Below, in pieces: positions 7,934-17,336 of a DNA stretch of 64,000 nucleotides. The stretch is from DATBLE01 sp963841405. GTDB taxonomy: Bacteria > Actinomycetota > Thermoleophilia > Gaiellales > Gaiellaceae. The translations under genes were made by a program, and so were the position numbers. The number at the start of each line of letters is the position of its first letter. The first letter of the stretch is position 1. The notes beneath the pieces were generated by a model. The model worked only from the letters and a program-made list of their open reading frames with translations, did no database searches and was not told the DNA's origin. The DNA lies in assembly GCA_963841405.1 (NCBI GenBank), contig CAWJCM010000009.1, forward strand, positions 62,001 to 126,000, read 5' to 3'.

Positions 7934-8665
7934 TCAGAGCAGGTTGCGCGTGAACCCGCCGTCGACCGGTACGACTGCACCGGTGAGGTAGCCGGCGGGG
8001 TCCGAGGCCAGGAAGCAGGCGACGGCCGCGATCTCGGACGGCTCGCCGATCCGCCCGAGCGGGATCTGCGAGACGTCCCTGACGCCGGACACCGAGCGTA
8101 GCCGCTCGGTGTCGATCATCCCGGGCGCAATCGTGTTCACGGTGATCCCGCTTGCTCCGACCTCGCGTGCGAGCGTCTTCATCCAGCCGACCACGCCGGG
8201 CCGGACCGCGTTCGAGAGCGCGAGGTTGTCGATCGGCGAGCGGACGGAGCTCGACTCGATGTTGACGATCCGCCCGCGCCCGCTCGCCTCCAGGTAGGGC
8301 AAGCAGAGGTTGGTCAGGCGGATCGCCGACAGGAGGAGCAGCTCGACGGCGGTCTCGACCGCCTCGTCGGCGATGCCCGCAGCCGGCCCGGGTGGAGGGC
8401 CGCCGCCGTTGTTGACGAGAACGTCGATGCCGCCGAACGCGTCGACCGTCCGCTCGACCAGCCGCTGGAGGTCGTTCGGGACGGTGAGGTCGCCTAGTAC
8501 CGCCAGCGCTCCGATCCGCTCGGCCTCGCGCTCGAGCAGGTCGCGGCGTCGCGCGAACATGGCGACGTTCGCCCCCTCCGAGGCGAGGGCCTCCGCGATC
8601 GCAAGGCCCATGCCGGAGGAGGCGCCGCAGACGATCGTCGTCCTGCCGGCAAGCCCGAGGTCCAT
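7934..8665 (-). CDS. SDR-family oxidoreductase lacking the YxxxK pair
   Basis: A 243-residue short-chain dehydrogenase/reductase. CGASSGMGLAIAEAL is the NAD(P) motif and NNGGGPP replaces NNAG. NIESSSVRSP carries the catalytic serine and APGMIDTERL the cofactor-loop region. The usual YxxxK is replaced by LSNAVR, as in a recognised FabG-like actinobacterial subgroup, so chemistry may be altered. The start is the second ATG (8665), because TAAGCT lies exactly seven bases before it. It is co-directional with the PDZ-Lon gene, with a four-base gap. Confidence 0.88.
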   Translation of the reverse strand: MDLGLAGRTTIVCGASSGMGLAIAEALASEGANVAMFARRRDLLEREAERIGALAVLGDLTVPNDLQRLVERTVDAFGGIDVLVNNGGGPPPGPAAGIADEAVETAVELLLLSAIRLTNLCLPYLEASGRGRIVNIESSSVRSPIDNLALSNAVRPGVVGWMKTLAREVGASGITVNTIAPGMIDTERLRSVSGVRDVSQIPLGRIGEPSEIAAVACFLASDPAGYLTGAVVPVDGGFTRNLL

Positions 8666-8746
8666 GGCCATCAGCTTAGAGGCGGTTCCCGGAGCACCGC
8701 GCGACTCTTACGTCTCGTTCAGGATCGGCCGAGGCGGCGGCCCGTC

Positions 8747-8828
8747 CTTACGGTGCCAGGCACGGTAAAGACGCTGCTCGGAGCGAGGTTTCGAGCCTGG
8801 CTCTTAACAGTGCCTGGCACCGTTAAGG
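8747..8828. repeat. inverted pair of GTGCCnGGCAC palindromes (REP-like)
   Basis: Two near-palindromes, each about 23 bases with core GTGCC-N-GGCAC flanked by TTA/TAA arms, lie at 8748-8768 and 8804-8826. Each is almost the reverse complement of the other (a few mismatches), separated by about 35 bases. This is the layout of REP/BIME-type elements. They sit between the divergent-side promoter of the SDR gene and the 3' end of the NUDIX gene. No transposase is nearby. Confidence 0.7.
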
Positions 8829-8833
8829 AACCA

Positions 8834-9247
8834 TCACGTCCAGGCGGGCGCCTCGCGACCAGCAAGGACGTCTGTAAGGCGGTCGGCATGGTTCGACCAG
8901 ATGATGCTCGACGCTTCCGCGGGTGTGAACCAGCGCGATTCGGAGGCTTCCTCGGTCGGTTGCGGCTCGCCGCCCACATGCCGGCATTCGAAGCAGACGG
9001 CCACCGGCTCGACCACGTTCCCGTCCGGATACGTGATCCTGGTACCAGCCGGGTTGGAGTAGACGCCGGTCAGCCGGACGATCTCCGCCGAGCAGACCGT
9101 CTCCTCTTCGATCTCGCGGAGCGCGGTTTCAGCGATGGTTTCTCCCTCCTCGACGTGGCCGCCCGGGAGCGCCCATTCGCGGTTGTCTCGCCGGCGTTGA
9201 AGCAGGATTCTGCCGTCCTCGTCGCGGACGACCGCGCAGACGGTCGC
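8834..9247 (-). pseudogene. NUDIX hydrolase, 5' end lost
   Basis: The frame reads TVCAVVRDEDGRILLQRRR, then the NUDIX box GGHVEEGETIAETALREIEE (final Gly replaced by Thr), and ends EAPAWT-stop. The domain itself is complete (about 135 residues) and would hydrolyse nucleoside-diphosphate-X substrates. Upstream the frame runs back to a TGA at 9275-9277 with no ATG, GTG or TTG, and it abuts a QueF fragment in another frame. A deletion most likely removed its start together with the QueF C-terminus. Expression would need readthrough or frameshifting. Confidence 0.7.
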
Positions 9248-9266
9248 CGGCCTCGTGGTTCGTCGA

Positions 9267-9491
9267 GACCTCGTTCACGACCTCCTCCTGGAAGATCTGC
9301 CGGTTTCGGTACGCGGTCAGATGGTCGCGCAGCGACTTGGGCTCGATCGGCTTTGCGCCCGGGCCGTAGCGGATCACGATCGTCCCGCCGTCAGGCGCGT
9401 CCGTCAGCGGGCAGATAGATGTGAACTCGACGTCGGCGAGCTCGATCCGGTACAGGCGGTCGGCGAACCGATTGTCGATCGTCTCGAGCAG
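9267..9491 (-). pseudogene. queF: QueF (preQ0 reductase) N-terminal fragment
   Basis: About 75 codons match QueF: LLETIDNRFADRLYRIELAD, then VEFTSICPLTDAPDGG with the catalytic cysteine, then IEPKSLRDHLTAYRNRQIFQ and EEVVNEV. QueF reduces preQ0 to preQ1 in queuosine synthesis. The protein breaks off at NEV, losing about 35 residues including the conserved Arg/Gly-rich end, and no canonical start codon precedes LLETIDN. It lies directly downstream of mdh. A non-functional relic is the simplest reading. Confidence 0.7.
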
Positions 9492-9496
9492 CGGCG

Positions 9497-10423
9497 CTAC
9501 TTCTTCTTCAGCACGCCGACCACCTCGCGGACGGCCGCCGCGGACGCCTTGAACATCCGCTTCTCCTCTGCGCTCAGCTTCAGCTTGACGATCTCCTCGA
9601 CGCCGCCGGCGCCGAGCTTCACCGGCACGCCCATGTAGAGGCCGTTGACGCCGTACTCGCCCTCGAGGTAGGCCGTGCACGGGAGGACGCGCTTCTCGTC
9701 GAGCATGATCGCGTCGACCATCTGGGCGGTCGCGGCGCCCGGTGCGTACCACGCGGAGGTGCCGAGCAGGTTGACGATCTCGCCGCCGCCGGTCCGCGTC
9801 CGCGCGACCATCTTCCTGATCGCGGCTGCCGGGGCGAGCTGGTCGAGCGGCACCCCGCCGACGGTGGTCGCCGAGACGACCGGCACCATCTGGTCACCGT
9901 GGCCCCCGAGCACCATCGCCGTCACATCCTTGACCGAGCAGCCCGTCTCCCACGCGATGAAGGCGGAGAAGCGGGCGGTGTCGAGGATCCCGGCCATGCC
10001 GAAGACGCGGTTCTTCCTGAGCCGCGAGTGCGCCTTTGCCACGTGGCACATCGCGTCGAGCGGGTTGGAGACGACGACGATGATCGCGTCGCCCGAGCGC
10101 TTCACCACCTCGCGTGTGACCGAGCCGACGATCGCCTCGTTCGTGGTCACCAGGTCGTCGCGGCTCATCCCCGGCGAGCGCGGCTTGCCCGCCGTGATCA
10201 CGACGACGTCGGAGCCCTCCGTCTCGTCGTAGTCGTTCGCGCCCTGGATGTTCGGCTCGAAGCCGAGCACCGAGCCGGCCTGGTTCATGTCCAGGGCCTT
10301 CCCCTGGGGGAAGTCCGGGATGATGTCGACGAGGACGATGTCCGCGTAGTCGCGGCGCGCGAGTTCCAGCGCACAGGTGGCGCCGACGTTCCCGGCGCCG
10401 ACGACGGTGACCTTGCGTCTCAC
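9497..10423 (-). CDS. mdh: malate dehydrogenase
   Basis: A 308-residue LDH-like malate dehydrogenase that oxidises malate to oxaloacetate with NAD. VVGAGNVGATCALELARR is the nucleotide-binding loop, VDIIPDFPQGKALDM carries the NAD-specific Asp, RKNRVFGMAG the substrate arginine and GGHGDQMVP the catalytic histidine. GTG at 10423 has AGGAGG four bases upstream. It follows icd on the same strand with an eight-base gap, so icd-mdh is an operon of consecutive TCA enzymes. Confidence 0.96.
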   Translation of the reverse strand: MRRKVTVVGAGNVGATCALELARRDYADIVLVDIIPDFPQGKALDMNQAGSVLGFEPNIQGANDYDETEGSDVVVITAGKPRSPGMSRDDLVTTNEAIVGSVTREVVKRSGDAIIVVVSNPLDAMCHVAKAHSRLRKNRVFGMAGILDTARFSAFIAWETGCSVKDVTAMVLGGHGDQMVPVVSATTVGGVPLDQLAPAAAIRKMVARTRTGGGEIVNLLGTSAWYAPGAATAQMVDAIMLDEKRVLPCTAYLEGEYGVNGLYMGVPVKLGAGGVEEIVKLKLSAEEKRMFKASAAAVREVVGVLKKK

Positions 10424-10431
10424 GGTTCCTC

Positions 10432-11535
10432 CTAGGCTTTCGCGGCCGCAGGCTGCGAAAGCCTGTCGATGATGGCGTCCGCGACCTCGCTGGTTCCGAC
10501 CGCAGTCGGGTCGTCACGGGTCGGCTTCATGTCGTAGGTCAGGCTCTTCCCTTCGCGGATCACCTCCGCGATCGCCTCCTCGAGGCGATCCGCGGCCTCG
10601 GTCTCCTCCAGGTGGCGCAGCATCAGCATCCCGGACAGCATCTGCGCCATCGGGTTGACCCTGTTCAGGCCCGTGTACTTCGGGGCGGAGCCGTGGGTGG
10701 GCTCGAAGACTGCGGCATGCTCGCCGAAGTTCGCGCCCGGCGCCATCCCCAGCCCGCCGATCATCCCGGCGCACAGGTCGGAGAGGACGTCGCCGTAGAG
10801 GTTCGGCAGCACGAGCACGTCGTACTCTTCGGGCCGCTGGACGAGCTGCATGCACATGTTGTCCACGATCCGGTCGTCGAACTCGATGTCGCCGTTCTCG
10901 GCCGCGACCTCGCGGGCGACGCGCAGCCAGAGGCCGTCGGAGAATTTCATGATGTTCGCCTTGTGGACGGCCGTGATCTTCCCGCGGCCGTTCCGGCGGG
11001 CGTAGTCGAAGGCGAACTCGAAGATCCGCCGCGTGCCGGTCACGGAGATCGGCTTCACGGAGATGCCCGCGTCCGGCCAGCGGAGCCGGCCGCCCTTCGA
11101 CTCGATCCACCGGATCAGCTCCTCGGCGTCGGCCGAGCCCTGCTCGTACTCGATCCCGGCGTAGAGGTCCTCGGTGTTCTCGCGGACGATGATCAGGTCG
11201 ACGTCGTCGAAGCGGGTCCGCACGCCCTCGTAGGACTTGCACGGCCGCACCTGCGCGTACATGTCCAGCTCCTTGCGGAGACCGACGTTGACCGAGCGGA
11301 AGCCGCCTCCCACCGGCGTCGTGATGGGGCCCTTGAGGGCGACCCCGTTCTCGCGGATCGAGTCGAGCGTGTCCTGGGGGAGCGGGTTGCCGCCGTTCTC
11401 CTCCATTACGTCGGTGCCGGCGTGGTGGACGTCCCAGTCGAACTCGGCGTCGGTCGCCTCGAGGACTCGGCGGGTCGCCTCGGTCAGCTCGGGGCCCGTG
11501 CCGTCGCCGGGGATCAGGGTGACTCGGTGCGCCAC
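10432..11535 (-). CDS. icd: isocitrate/isopropylmalate-type dehydrogenase (NAD-IDH)
   Basis: A 367-residue member of the beta-decarboxylating dehydrogenase family. LIPGDGTGPELTEATRR, GGGFRSVNVGLRKELDMYA, IIVRENTEDLYAGIEYEQG and NLYGDVLSDLCAG are family motifs. The ENTEDLYAGIE loop and NMCMQLV point to isocitrate rather than isopropylmalate as substrate, as does its place between gltA and mdh. GTG at 11535 lies seven bases after TAGAGT, a leaderless start. It is divergent from gltA across 53 bases. Confidence 0.92.
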   Translation of the reverse strand: MAHRVTLIPGDGTGPELTEATRRVLEATDAEFDWDVHHAGTDVMEENGGNPLPQDTLDSIRENGVALKGPITTPVGGGFRSVNVGLRKELDMYAQVRPCKSYEGVRTRFDDVDLIIVRENTEDLYAGIEYEQGSADAEELIRWIESKGGRLRWPDAGISVKPISVTGTRRIFEFAFDYARRNGRGKITAVHKANIMKFSDGLWLRVAREVAAENGDIEFDDRIVDNMCMQLVQRPEEYDVLVLPNLYGDVLSDLCAGMIGGLGMAPGANFGEHAAVFEPTHGSAPKYTGLNRVNPMAQMLSGMLMLRHLEETEAADRLEEAIAEVIREGKSLTYDMKPTRDDPTAVGTSEVADAIIDRLSQPAAAKA

Positions 11536-11542
11536 GGGCCTG

Positions 11543-11548
11543 ACTCTA
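11543..11548 (-). promoter_or_regulatory. -10 box of icd (leaderless)
   Basis: TAGAGT on the minus strand, seven bases before the GTG at 11535. The divergent gltA box lies 28 bases away, so the two promoters share one short control region. Confidence 0.55.
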
Positions 11549-11575
11549 CCGGCGTGTCTTCTTCGCCGGTCCGGG

Positions 11576-11581
11576 TAGATT
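11576..11581 (+). promoter_or_regulatory. -10 box of gltA (leaderless)
   Basis: TAGATT, seven bases before the GTG at 11589. Confidence 0.55.
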
Positions 11582-11588
11582 CCTGCCC

Positions 11589-12671
11589 GTGAGCGACTTC
11601 AAGCCGGGCCTCGAGGGCGTCGTCGCCGTCGAGACCGAGATCGCCGAGCCTGACCGCGACGGCGGGCAGCTGCGGTACCGCGGCATCGACATCGAGGAGC
11701 TGGTCGGGCACTACCCGTACGAGCGCGTCTGGGGCCTGCTGGTCGACAACGACCTCGACTCGGTGATGCCCGAGCCCGAGCACATCGAGCCGGCCGCGCT
11801 CTCCGGCAACGCACCCTCCGACCTCCAGGCGGAGACCGCGCGCCTGTCGGCGCTCTGGAAGCTCGGCAAGCTCAACGAGATCTCCGACGAGCAGGCGCGG
11901 ACCGACCTCGCGCGGCTCTCGGCGCAGATGATGGCGATCGTCGCGCGCTCGGCGCGGGTCGCCGACGGGCACACCGACGCCGTTCCCGACGACATCGTCG
12001 CCGAGGGCACCACCGCCGCCGAGAAGTTCCTCCTGCGCTGGCGCGGCGAGGCCGACCCGCGCGCCGTCAAGGCGATCGACACCTACTGGATCTGCACCGC
12101 CGAGCACGGCCTGAACGCGTCGACGTTCACCGCGCGGATCGTCGCCTCCACCGGCGCCGACTGCGGCGCCGCGCTCTCGGCCGCCGTCGGCGCCCTGTCC
12201 GGTCCGCTGCACGGCGGCGCGCCCGCGTACGTGAAGCCGATGCTCCAGGAGGTGGCGGCGACCGGCGACGCCGAGGCGTGGGTGGACGACGCGCTCGCGA
12301 CGGGCAAGCGGATCATGGGCTTCGGCCACCGCATCTACCGCGCGGAGGACCCGCGCTCGCGGATCCTCAAGCGCACGGCCCAGGAGCTCGGCTCCGACCA
12401 GGTCGAGGTTGCGGAGAAGCTCGAGCAGGCGGCGCTGAAGGCCCTGCAGGAGCGCCATCCCGAGCGCGTGCTGGCGACGAACGTCGAGTACTACTCGGCG
12501 GTCGTGCTCGACGTGGCCGAGATCCCGCCACCGCTCGCCCCGGCGATGTTCGCCTGCTCCCGCGTGGCCGGCTGGTCGGCGCACATCCTGGAGCAGAAGC
12601 GGACAGGTCGGCTCTTCCGGCCCTCCGCCCGATACGTCGGGCCTGCGCCGCGCTCCCTCGAGCCGGCTTGA
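11589..12671 (+). CDS. gltA: citrate synthase
   Basis: A 360-residue citrate synthase that condenses oxaloacetate and acetyl-CoA. LRYRGIDIEELVGHYPYERV is the N-terminal signature, GPLHGGAPAYV and IMGFGHRIYRAEDPR carry the two active-site histidines, and GWSAHILEQKRTGRLFRPSA is the C-terminal hallmark. GTG at 11589 sits seven bases after its -10 box. The stop overlaps the TTG of the next gene, so they are coupled. It is divergent from icd-mdh, grouping three consecutive TCA steps. Confidence 0.96.
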   Translation: MSDFKPGLEGVVAVETEIAEPDRDGGQLRYRGIDIEELVGHYPYERVWGLLVDNDLDSVMPEPEHIEPAALSGNAPSDLQAETARLSALWKLGKLNEISDEQARTDLARLSAQMMAIVARSARVADGHTDAVPDDIVAEGTTAAEKFLLRWRGEADPRAVKAIDTYWICTAEHGLNASTFTARIVASTGADCGAALSAAVGALSGPLHGGAPAYVKPMLQEVAATGDAEAWVDDALATGKRIMGFGHRIYRAEDPRSRILKRTAQELGSDQVEVAEKLEQAALKALQERHPERVLATNVEYYSAVVLDVAEIPPPLAPAMFACSRVAGWSAHILEQKRTGRLFRPSARYVGPAPRSLEPA

Positions 12672-13159
12672 CACTCGCCGAGGCTGCGGCCCAGGCTGAC
12701 GCGCTCGCGCAGGCGGGGGACGAGCGGGGTCTGGCGGACCTGCGGCGGCAGTGGGAGGACGAGGTCGAGGCCGACGCGCGCAGCGCCGACTACCGCGAGC
12801 GGGCGATGGCCTATCGTGCGGTAGGCCAGTTTCGCTTCCGCCGGAAGATCGAGCTGCTCGCACGCGGCCTCGACGACGAGAGCCCGGCCTGCCGCGGCTC
12901 GGCGCTGATCTCGTTGGAGCTGCTCTCGCGTGATGCGCCCGGCGCGGTCAACTCGGTGCGGTCGCCGCTGCACCGGCTCGCGACCGCGGATGACAACCAG
13001 GCCGTCCGTCGGCTGGCGATCGTCTGCCTGAAGAACGGCTCCGCCCAGCGCGACACGATCGCGCTGCTCGAGGGGCTGGCCGACGACGAGCGGCAGGAGC
13101 GGGACCTGGCCGAGACGGCCGCGAAGGTCGCCGCGGGGCTGAAGCGGAAGTCGCGCTAG
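12668..13159 (+). CDS. helical-repeat (HEAT-like) hypothetical protein
   Basis: A 163-residue, wholly alpha-helical protein with no signal or membrane segment. Stretches such as YRERAMAYRAVGQFRFRRK, SPACRGSALISLELLSRD and AVRRLAIVCLKNGSAQRDTI repeat at about 35-residue spacing, like HEAT repeats. TTG at 12668 overlaps the gltA stop. It is convergent with, and overlaps by four bases, the downstream recombinase gene. I do not recognise a specific family. Confidence 0.7.
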   Translation: MTLAEAAAQADALAQAGDERGLADLRRQWEDEVEADARSADYRERAMAYRAVGQFRFRRKIELLARGLDDESPACRGSALISLELLSRDAPGAVNSVRSPLHRLATADDNQAVRRLAIVCLKNGSAQRDTIALLEGLADDERQERDLAETAAKVAAGLKRKSR

Positions 13160-14058
13160 ATCTTCGCGCGCCGCGCGTGCGGGTGCGCGTCGAAGTACGC
13201 CTCTCGGCGGCGGCGGTCGCTGACGTGCGTGTAAATCTGCGTCGTCGCCAGATCGGCGTGGCCGAGCATCTCCTGCACCGAGCGCAGGTCGGCGCCGCCC
13301 TCGAGCAGGTGCGTGGCGAACGAATGGCGGAGGAGGTGGGGGTGTACCCGGTCCGCCTCCAGGCCGGCCTTCTCGGCCAGCCGCCGGATGATCAGGAAGG
13401 CGCCGGCCCGGGTCAGCGCGCCGCCCTTCGCGTTCAGGAAGAGCTCCGGCCGGAGGCGTCGGTCGAGGTAGGGGCGACCCCGGGCCAGGTAGCGTCGCAG
13501 CGCCTCGGTCGCGGAACGGCCGATCGGGACGATCCGCTCCTTGTTCCCCTTGCCGACGCAGCGGACGAGGCGCTCGTCCAGGTCGACGCCGGCCCGCTCG
13601 AGACCGACGGCCTCGCTCACCCGGAGCCCGCCGCCGTAGAGGAGCTCGACGAGCGCCGCGTCGCGGAGCGCACGCGGGGTCGTGCCGGCGGCGGCCTCGA
13701 TCAGGCGCTCGGCCTCGCGCGGCGAGAGCGTCCGGGGAAGCTTCGGCCTTCGGCGGGGCGACTCGAGCTCGGCGGCCGGGTTGTCGGTACGGGCGCCGAG
13801 CAGCACCTGATGAGCGAAGAAGGCTCGCGCGGCGGAGATCCGACGCGCGATCGTCGCCGGGGCGAGGCCGGCCGCGCGCAGTTCGGCGAGGTACGTCCGC
13901 AGGTCGTCCGTGCTCGCCGAGCCGAGCGGTTTGCCGAGCCGCCCGGTCAGGTGGGCCAGGTCGCGGCGGTAGGCCTCGACGGTCCGTGGCGCCCGCCTGG
14001 TCGCGAGCAGCGCGAGGAACCCGCCGAGATCTGCGTCACGGTTTCCATCGCCCGTCAC
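13156..14058 (-). CDS. tyrosine recombinase, XerC/XerD type (second of pair)
   Basis: A 300-residue recombinase. The N-terminal SAM-like domain contains YRRDLAHLTGRLGKPL and the catalytic domain is complete: Arg in LLYGGGLRVSEAVGLE, Lys in CVGKGNKERIVPIG, HPHLLRHSFATHLLEGGADL (His-x-x-Arg), GHADLATTQIYTHV (His and Tyr). No element-type extension is present, as expected for chromosome dimer resolution by Xer at dif. Start ATG at 14058 overlaps the upstream recombinase by four bases. Both could act as partners. Confidence 0.9.
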   Translation of the reverse strand: MTGDGNRDADLGGFLALLATRRAPRTVEAYRRDLAHLTGRLGKPLGSASTDDLRTYLAELRAAGLAPATIARRISAARAFFAHQVLLGARTDNPAAELESPRRRPKLPRTLSPREAERLIEAAAGTTPRALRDAALVELLYGGGLRVSEAVGLERAGVDLDERLVRCVGKGNKERIVPIGRSATEALRRYLARGRPYLDRRLRPELFLNAKGGALTRAGAFLIIRRLAEKAGLEADRVHPHLLRHSFATHLLEGGADLRSVQEMLGHADLATTQIYTHVSDRRRREAYFDAHPHARRAKI

Positions 14059-14879
14059 GATCGCGGGTGCGCCCGGTCGTAGACCCGCCGCAGGCGGCGG
14101 CCGTCGACATGACTGTAGATCTGCGTGGTCGAGAGCGAGCTGTGCCCGAGCAACTCCTGAATCACCCGGAGGTCGGCGCCCCCCTCGAGCAGGTGGGTGG
14201 CGAACGCGTGGCGCAGGCGGTGCGGGTTGGGCGTCAGACGGCGGAGGGTACTGGTGTCGAGGCGGCGGCCACGGGCGGAGAGGAAGACGGCGTCCGCCGC
14301 GCCCCGCGCGAGCCGGGGCCGTCCCTCACGGAGATAGCGGCCGAGCCGGTACGCGGCCTCCTCGCCGAGCGGCACCGTCCGTTCCTTCCCGCCTTTGCCG
14401 CGAACGTGGACGAGCTCCTGGTCGAAGTCCACGTCCCGGAGGTCGAGCCCGACCGCCTCGGCGCTGCGCAGACCGGCGGAGTAGACGAGCTCGACCAGTG
14501 CACGGTTCCGCAGGCCGAGCGGCCCGTCACGCTCGACGCCGTCGAGCAGCGCGTCGATCTCGTCGGCCTTGGGTGCGACCGGAAGGCGGCGCGGTCGCTT
14601 CGGCGCGAGTGAGGCATCCGGAACGCGGGCCGGCCCGAGCTCCGAGCGCAGCAGCGCGCGGACGGCGGTCAGCTTCTTGGCGATCGTCGCCGGCGCGAGC
14701 TTCGGCCGCTGCCGCCCGAGGTCGGCGACGTAGTCGGACAGGACGCGGATGTCCACGTCGTCCAGTTCGAGCCGTCGAGCCCGGAGCCACGCGGTGAACT
14801 GCTCGAGGTCGGACCGGTACGCGCGCCGCGTCGGATCGGAGAGCGCCGGGCTCGCAAGCAGGCGGTTGATCTCGTCCAT
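14055..14879 (-). CDS. tyrosine recombinase, XerC/XerD type (first of pair)
   Basis: A 274-residue recombinase with the full catalytic set: Arg in LVYSAGLRSAEAVGLD, Lys in HVRGKGGKERTVPLG, HRLRHAFATHLLEGGADL, and GHSSLSTTQIYSHV with the nucleophilic tyrosine. It precedes and overlaps the second Xer-type gene. Tandem adjacent Xer pairs are unusual, because xerC and xerD normally lie apart. Two copies of a perfect palindrome lie 47-118 bases upstream and may regulate the pair. Confidence 0.9.
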   Translation of the reverse strand: MDEINRLLASPALSDPTRRAYRSDLEQFTAWLRARRLELDDVDIRVLSDYVADLGRQRPKLAPATIAKKLTAVRALLRSELGPARVPDASLAPKRPRRLPVAPKADEIDALLDGVERDGPLGLRNRALVELVYSAGLRSAEAVGLDLRDVDFDQELVHVRGKGGKERTVPLGEEAAYRLGRYLREGRPRLARGAADAVFLSARGRRLDTSTLRRLTPNPHRLRHAFATHLLEGGADLRVIQELLGHSSLSTTQIYSHVDGRRLRRVYDRAHPRS

Positions 14880-14921
14880 GCTCGAAAGGTTCGAGCCGGC
14901 GGCGGCGACCCCTACGCCCGA

Positions 14922-14997
14922 GCTTGTAACACTGTGTTACTTGCTCGCAGGCGCCCGCCTGGGCCCCTCCGAAGTGCTTGTAACACTGTGTTACTTG
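14922..14997. promoter_or_regulatory. twin perfect palindromes GTAACACTGTGTTAC
   Basis: GTAACAC-T-GTGTTAC occurs at 14926-14940 and 14980-14994, each inside an identical 22-base direct repeat, centres 54 bases apart (about five helical turns). The symmetry and spacing suit a dimeric repressor binding two operators with looping. They lie just upstream of the tandem recombinase genes. No known regulator motif is matched with confidence. Confidence 0.6.
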
Positions 14998-15227
14998 TGC
15001 GACACCGGTCCTACTGGCCCGTGTCGGCTGCGTGGTACGGGTCGAACGGAGTTCGCGGGCAGGCGCCCACGGGCCCCGGTGGGCGCCCGCGCGGTCCGGG
15101 CGGCGGTCAGCAACTCGGCGGCGTAGCGCACGCGGTCGTGGTCGTAGAACCAGACCGTCGCTGCGCCCTGGCGCACGGACTCCAAGTTGAGGTCGGTCGG
15201 GCCGCGGACGAGGCCGCGGAGCAGCGA
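14991..15227 (-). pseudogene. SNase-like thermonuclease C-terminal remnant
   Basis: After a TGA at 15228-15230 the frame reads SLLRGLVRGPTDLNLESVRQ, GAATVWFYDHDRVRYAAEL and LTAARTARAPTGARGRL. NLExVRxGAATVWFY...RYAxxLLxAxxxAR is the C-terminal part of staphylococcal-nuclease-type domains in actinobacteria. The N-terminal catalytic half is missing and the tail reads through low-complexity sequence. Only part of the family is visible, so I call it a relic with moderate certainty. Confidence 0.45.
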
Positions 15228-15284
15228 TCACGTACTGGATCCGGACGAAGCCGCACAGCCGCAGTGTAGGCTCCGCCACTGCCG

Positions 15285-15707
15285 ATGAGGCTCGAGCACA
15301 TCTTCGACCTCGACCTGCGGTACGAGGGCGAGTACGTGGTCGTACGGCCGTACGGCGGGCTCGACGGGGTCGGGTACGCCGCCGGCACCGGCCGCGCGAC
15401 CGGGCCGCGCGTCGAAGGCGATGTCAGGTTCTCGAACAACCCGCGTGTCCGCGGCGATGGCGTCCTGCTCGCCGACCTCGCCGGGGCGATCGTCACCGAC
15501 GACGGCGCGCGGATCGTCTTCTCGATCATGGGCCTGGGCCGCAAGAACGCGAACGGCCGCAGCTTCGACGTTGCGCTCGCAATGACTCTGGAGTCCGACG
15601 ACGAACACTACGAGTGGGCGAACGAGGGACTGTGCGTCGCCAGGGCGATCGTGATCGGGCGCCACGTGAAGATGCAGGTTCACCAACTGCTCGTCGAGGG
15701 CATCTAG
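15285..15707 (+). CDS. DUF3237-like protein
   Basis: A 140-residue single-domain beta-rich protein beginning MRLEHIFDLDLRYEGEYVVV. VRPYGGLDGVGYAAGTGRAT, VRFSNNPRVRGDGVLLADLA and GAIVTDDGARIVFSIMG follow the order of DUF3237 proteins. No signal peptide. A TAGGCT box lies 12 bases before the ATG. It precedes pckA by 24 bases on the same strand. The function of the family is not established. Confidence 0.65.
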   Translation: MRLEHIFDLDLRYEGEYVVVRPYGGLDGVGYAAGTGRATGPRVEGDVRFSNNPRVRGDGVLLADLAGAIVTDDGARIVFSIMGLGRKNANGRSFDVALAMTLESDDEHYEWANEGLCVARAIVIGRHVKMQVHQLLVEGI

Positions 15708-15731
15708 GATTCGGATCCGAGGAGAGCCGCA

Positions 15732-17321
<1,590 letters not shown>

Positions 17322-17336
17322 ATAGCGTCAGCTCTC

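Noticed and set aside
14922..14997. A CRISPR array from the two 22-base repeats
   Set aside because: Only two copies, one palindromic core, a 32-base gap and no cas genes anywhere in the window.
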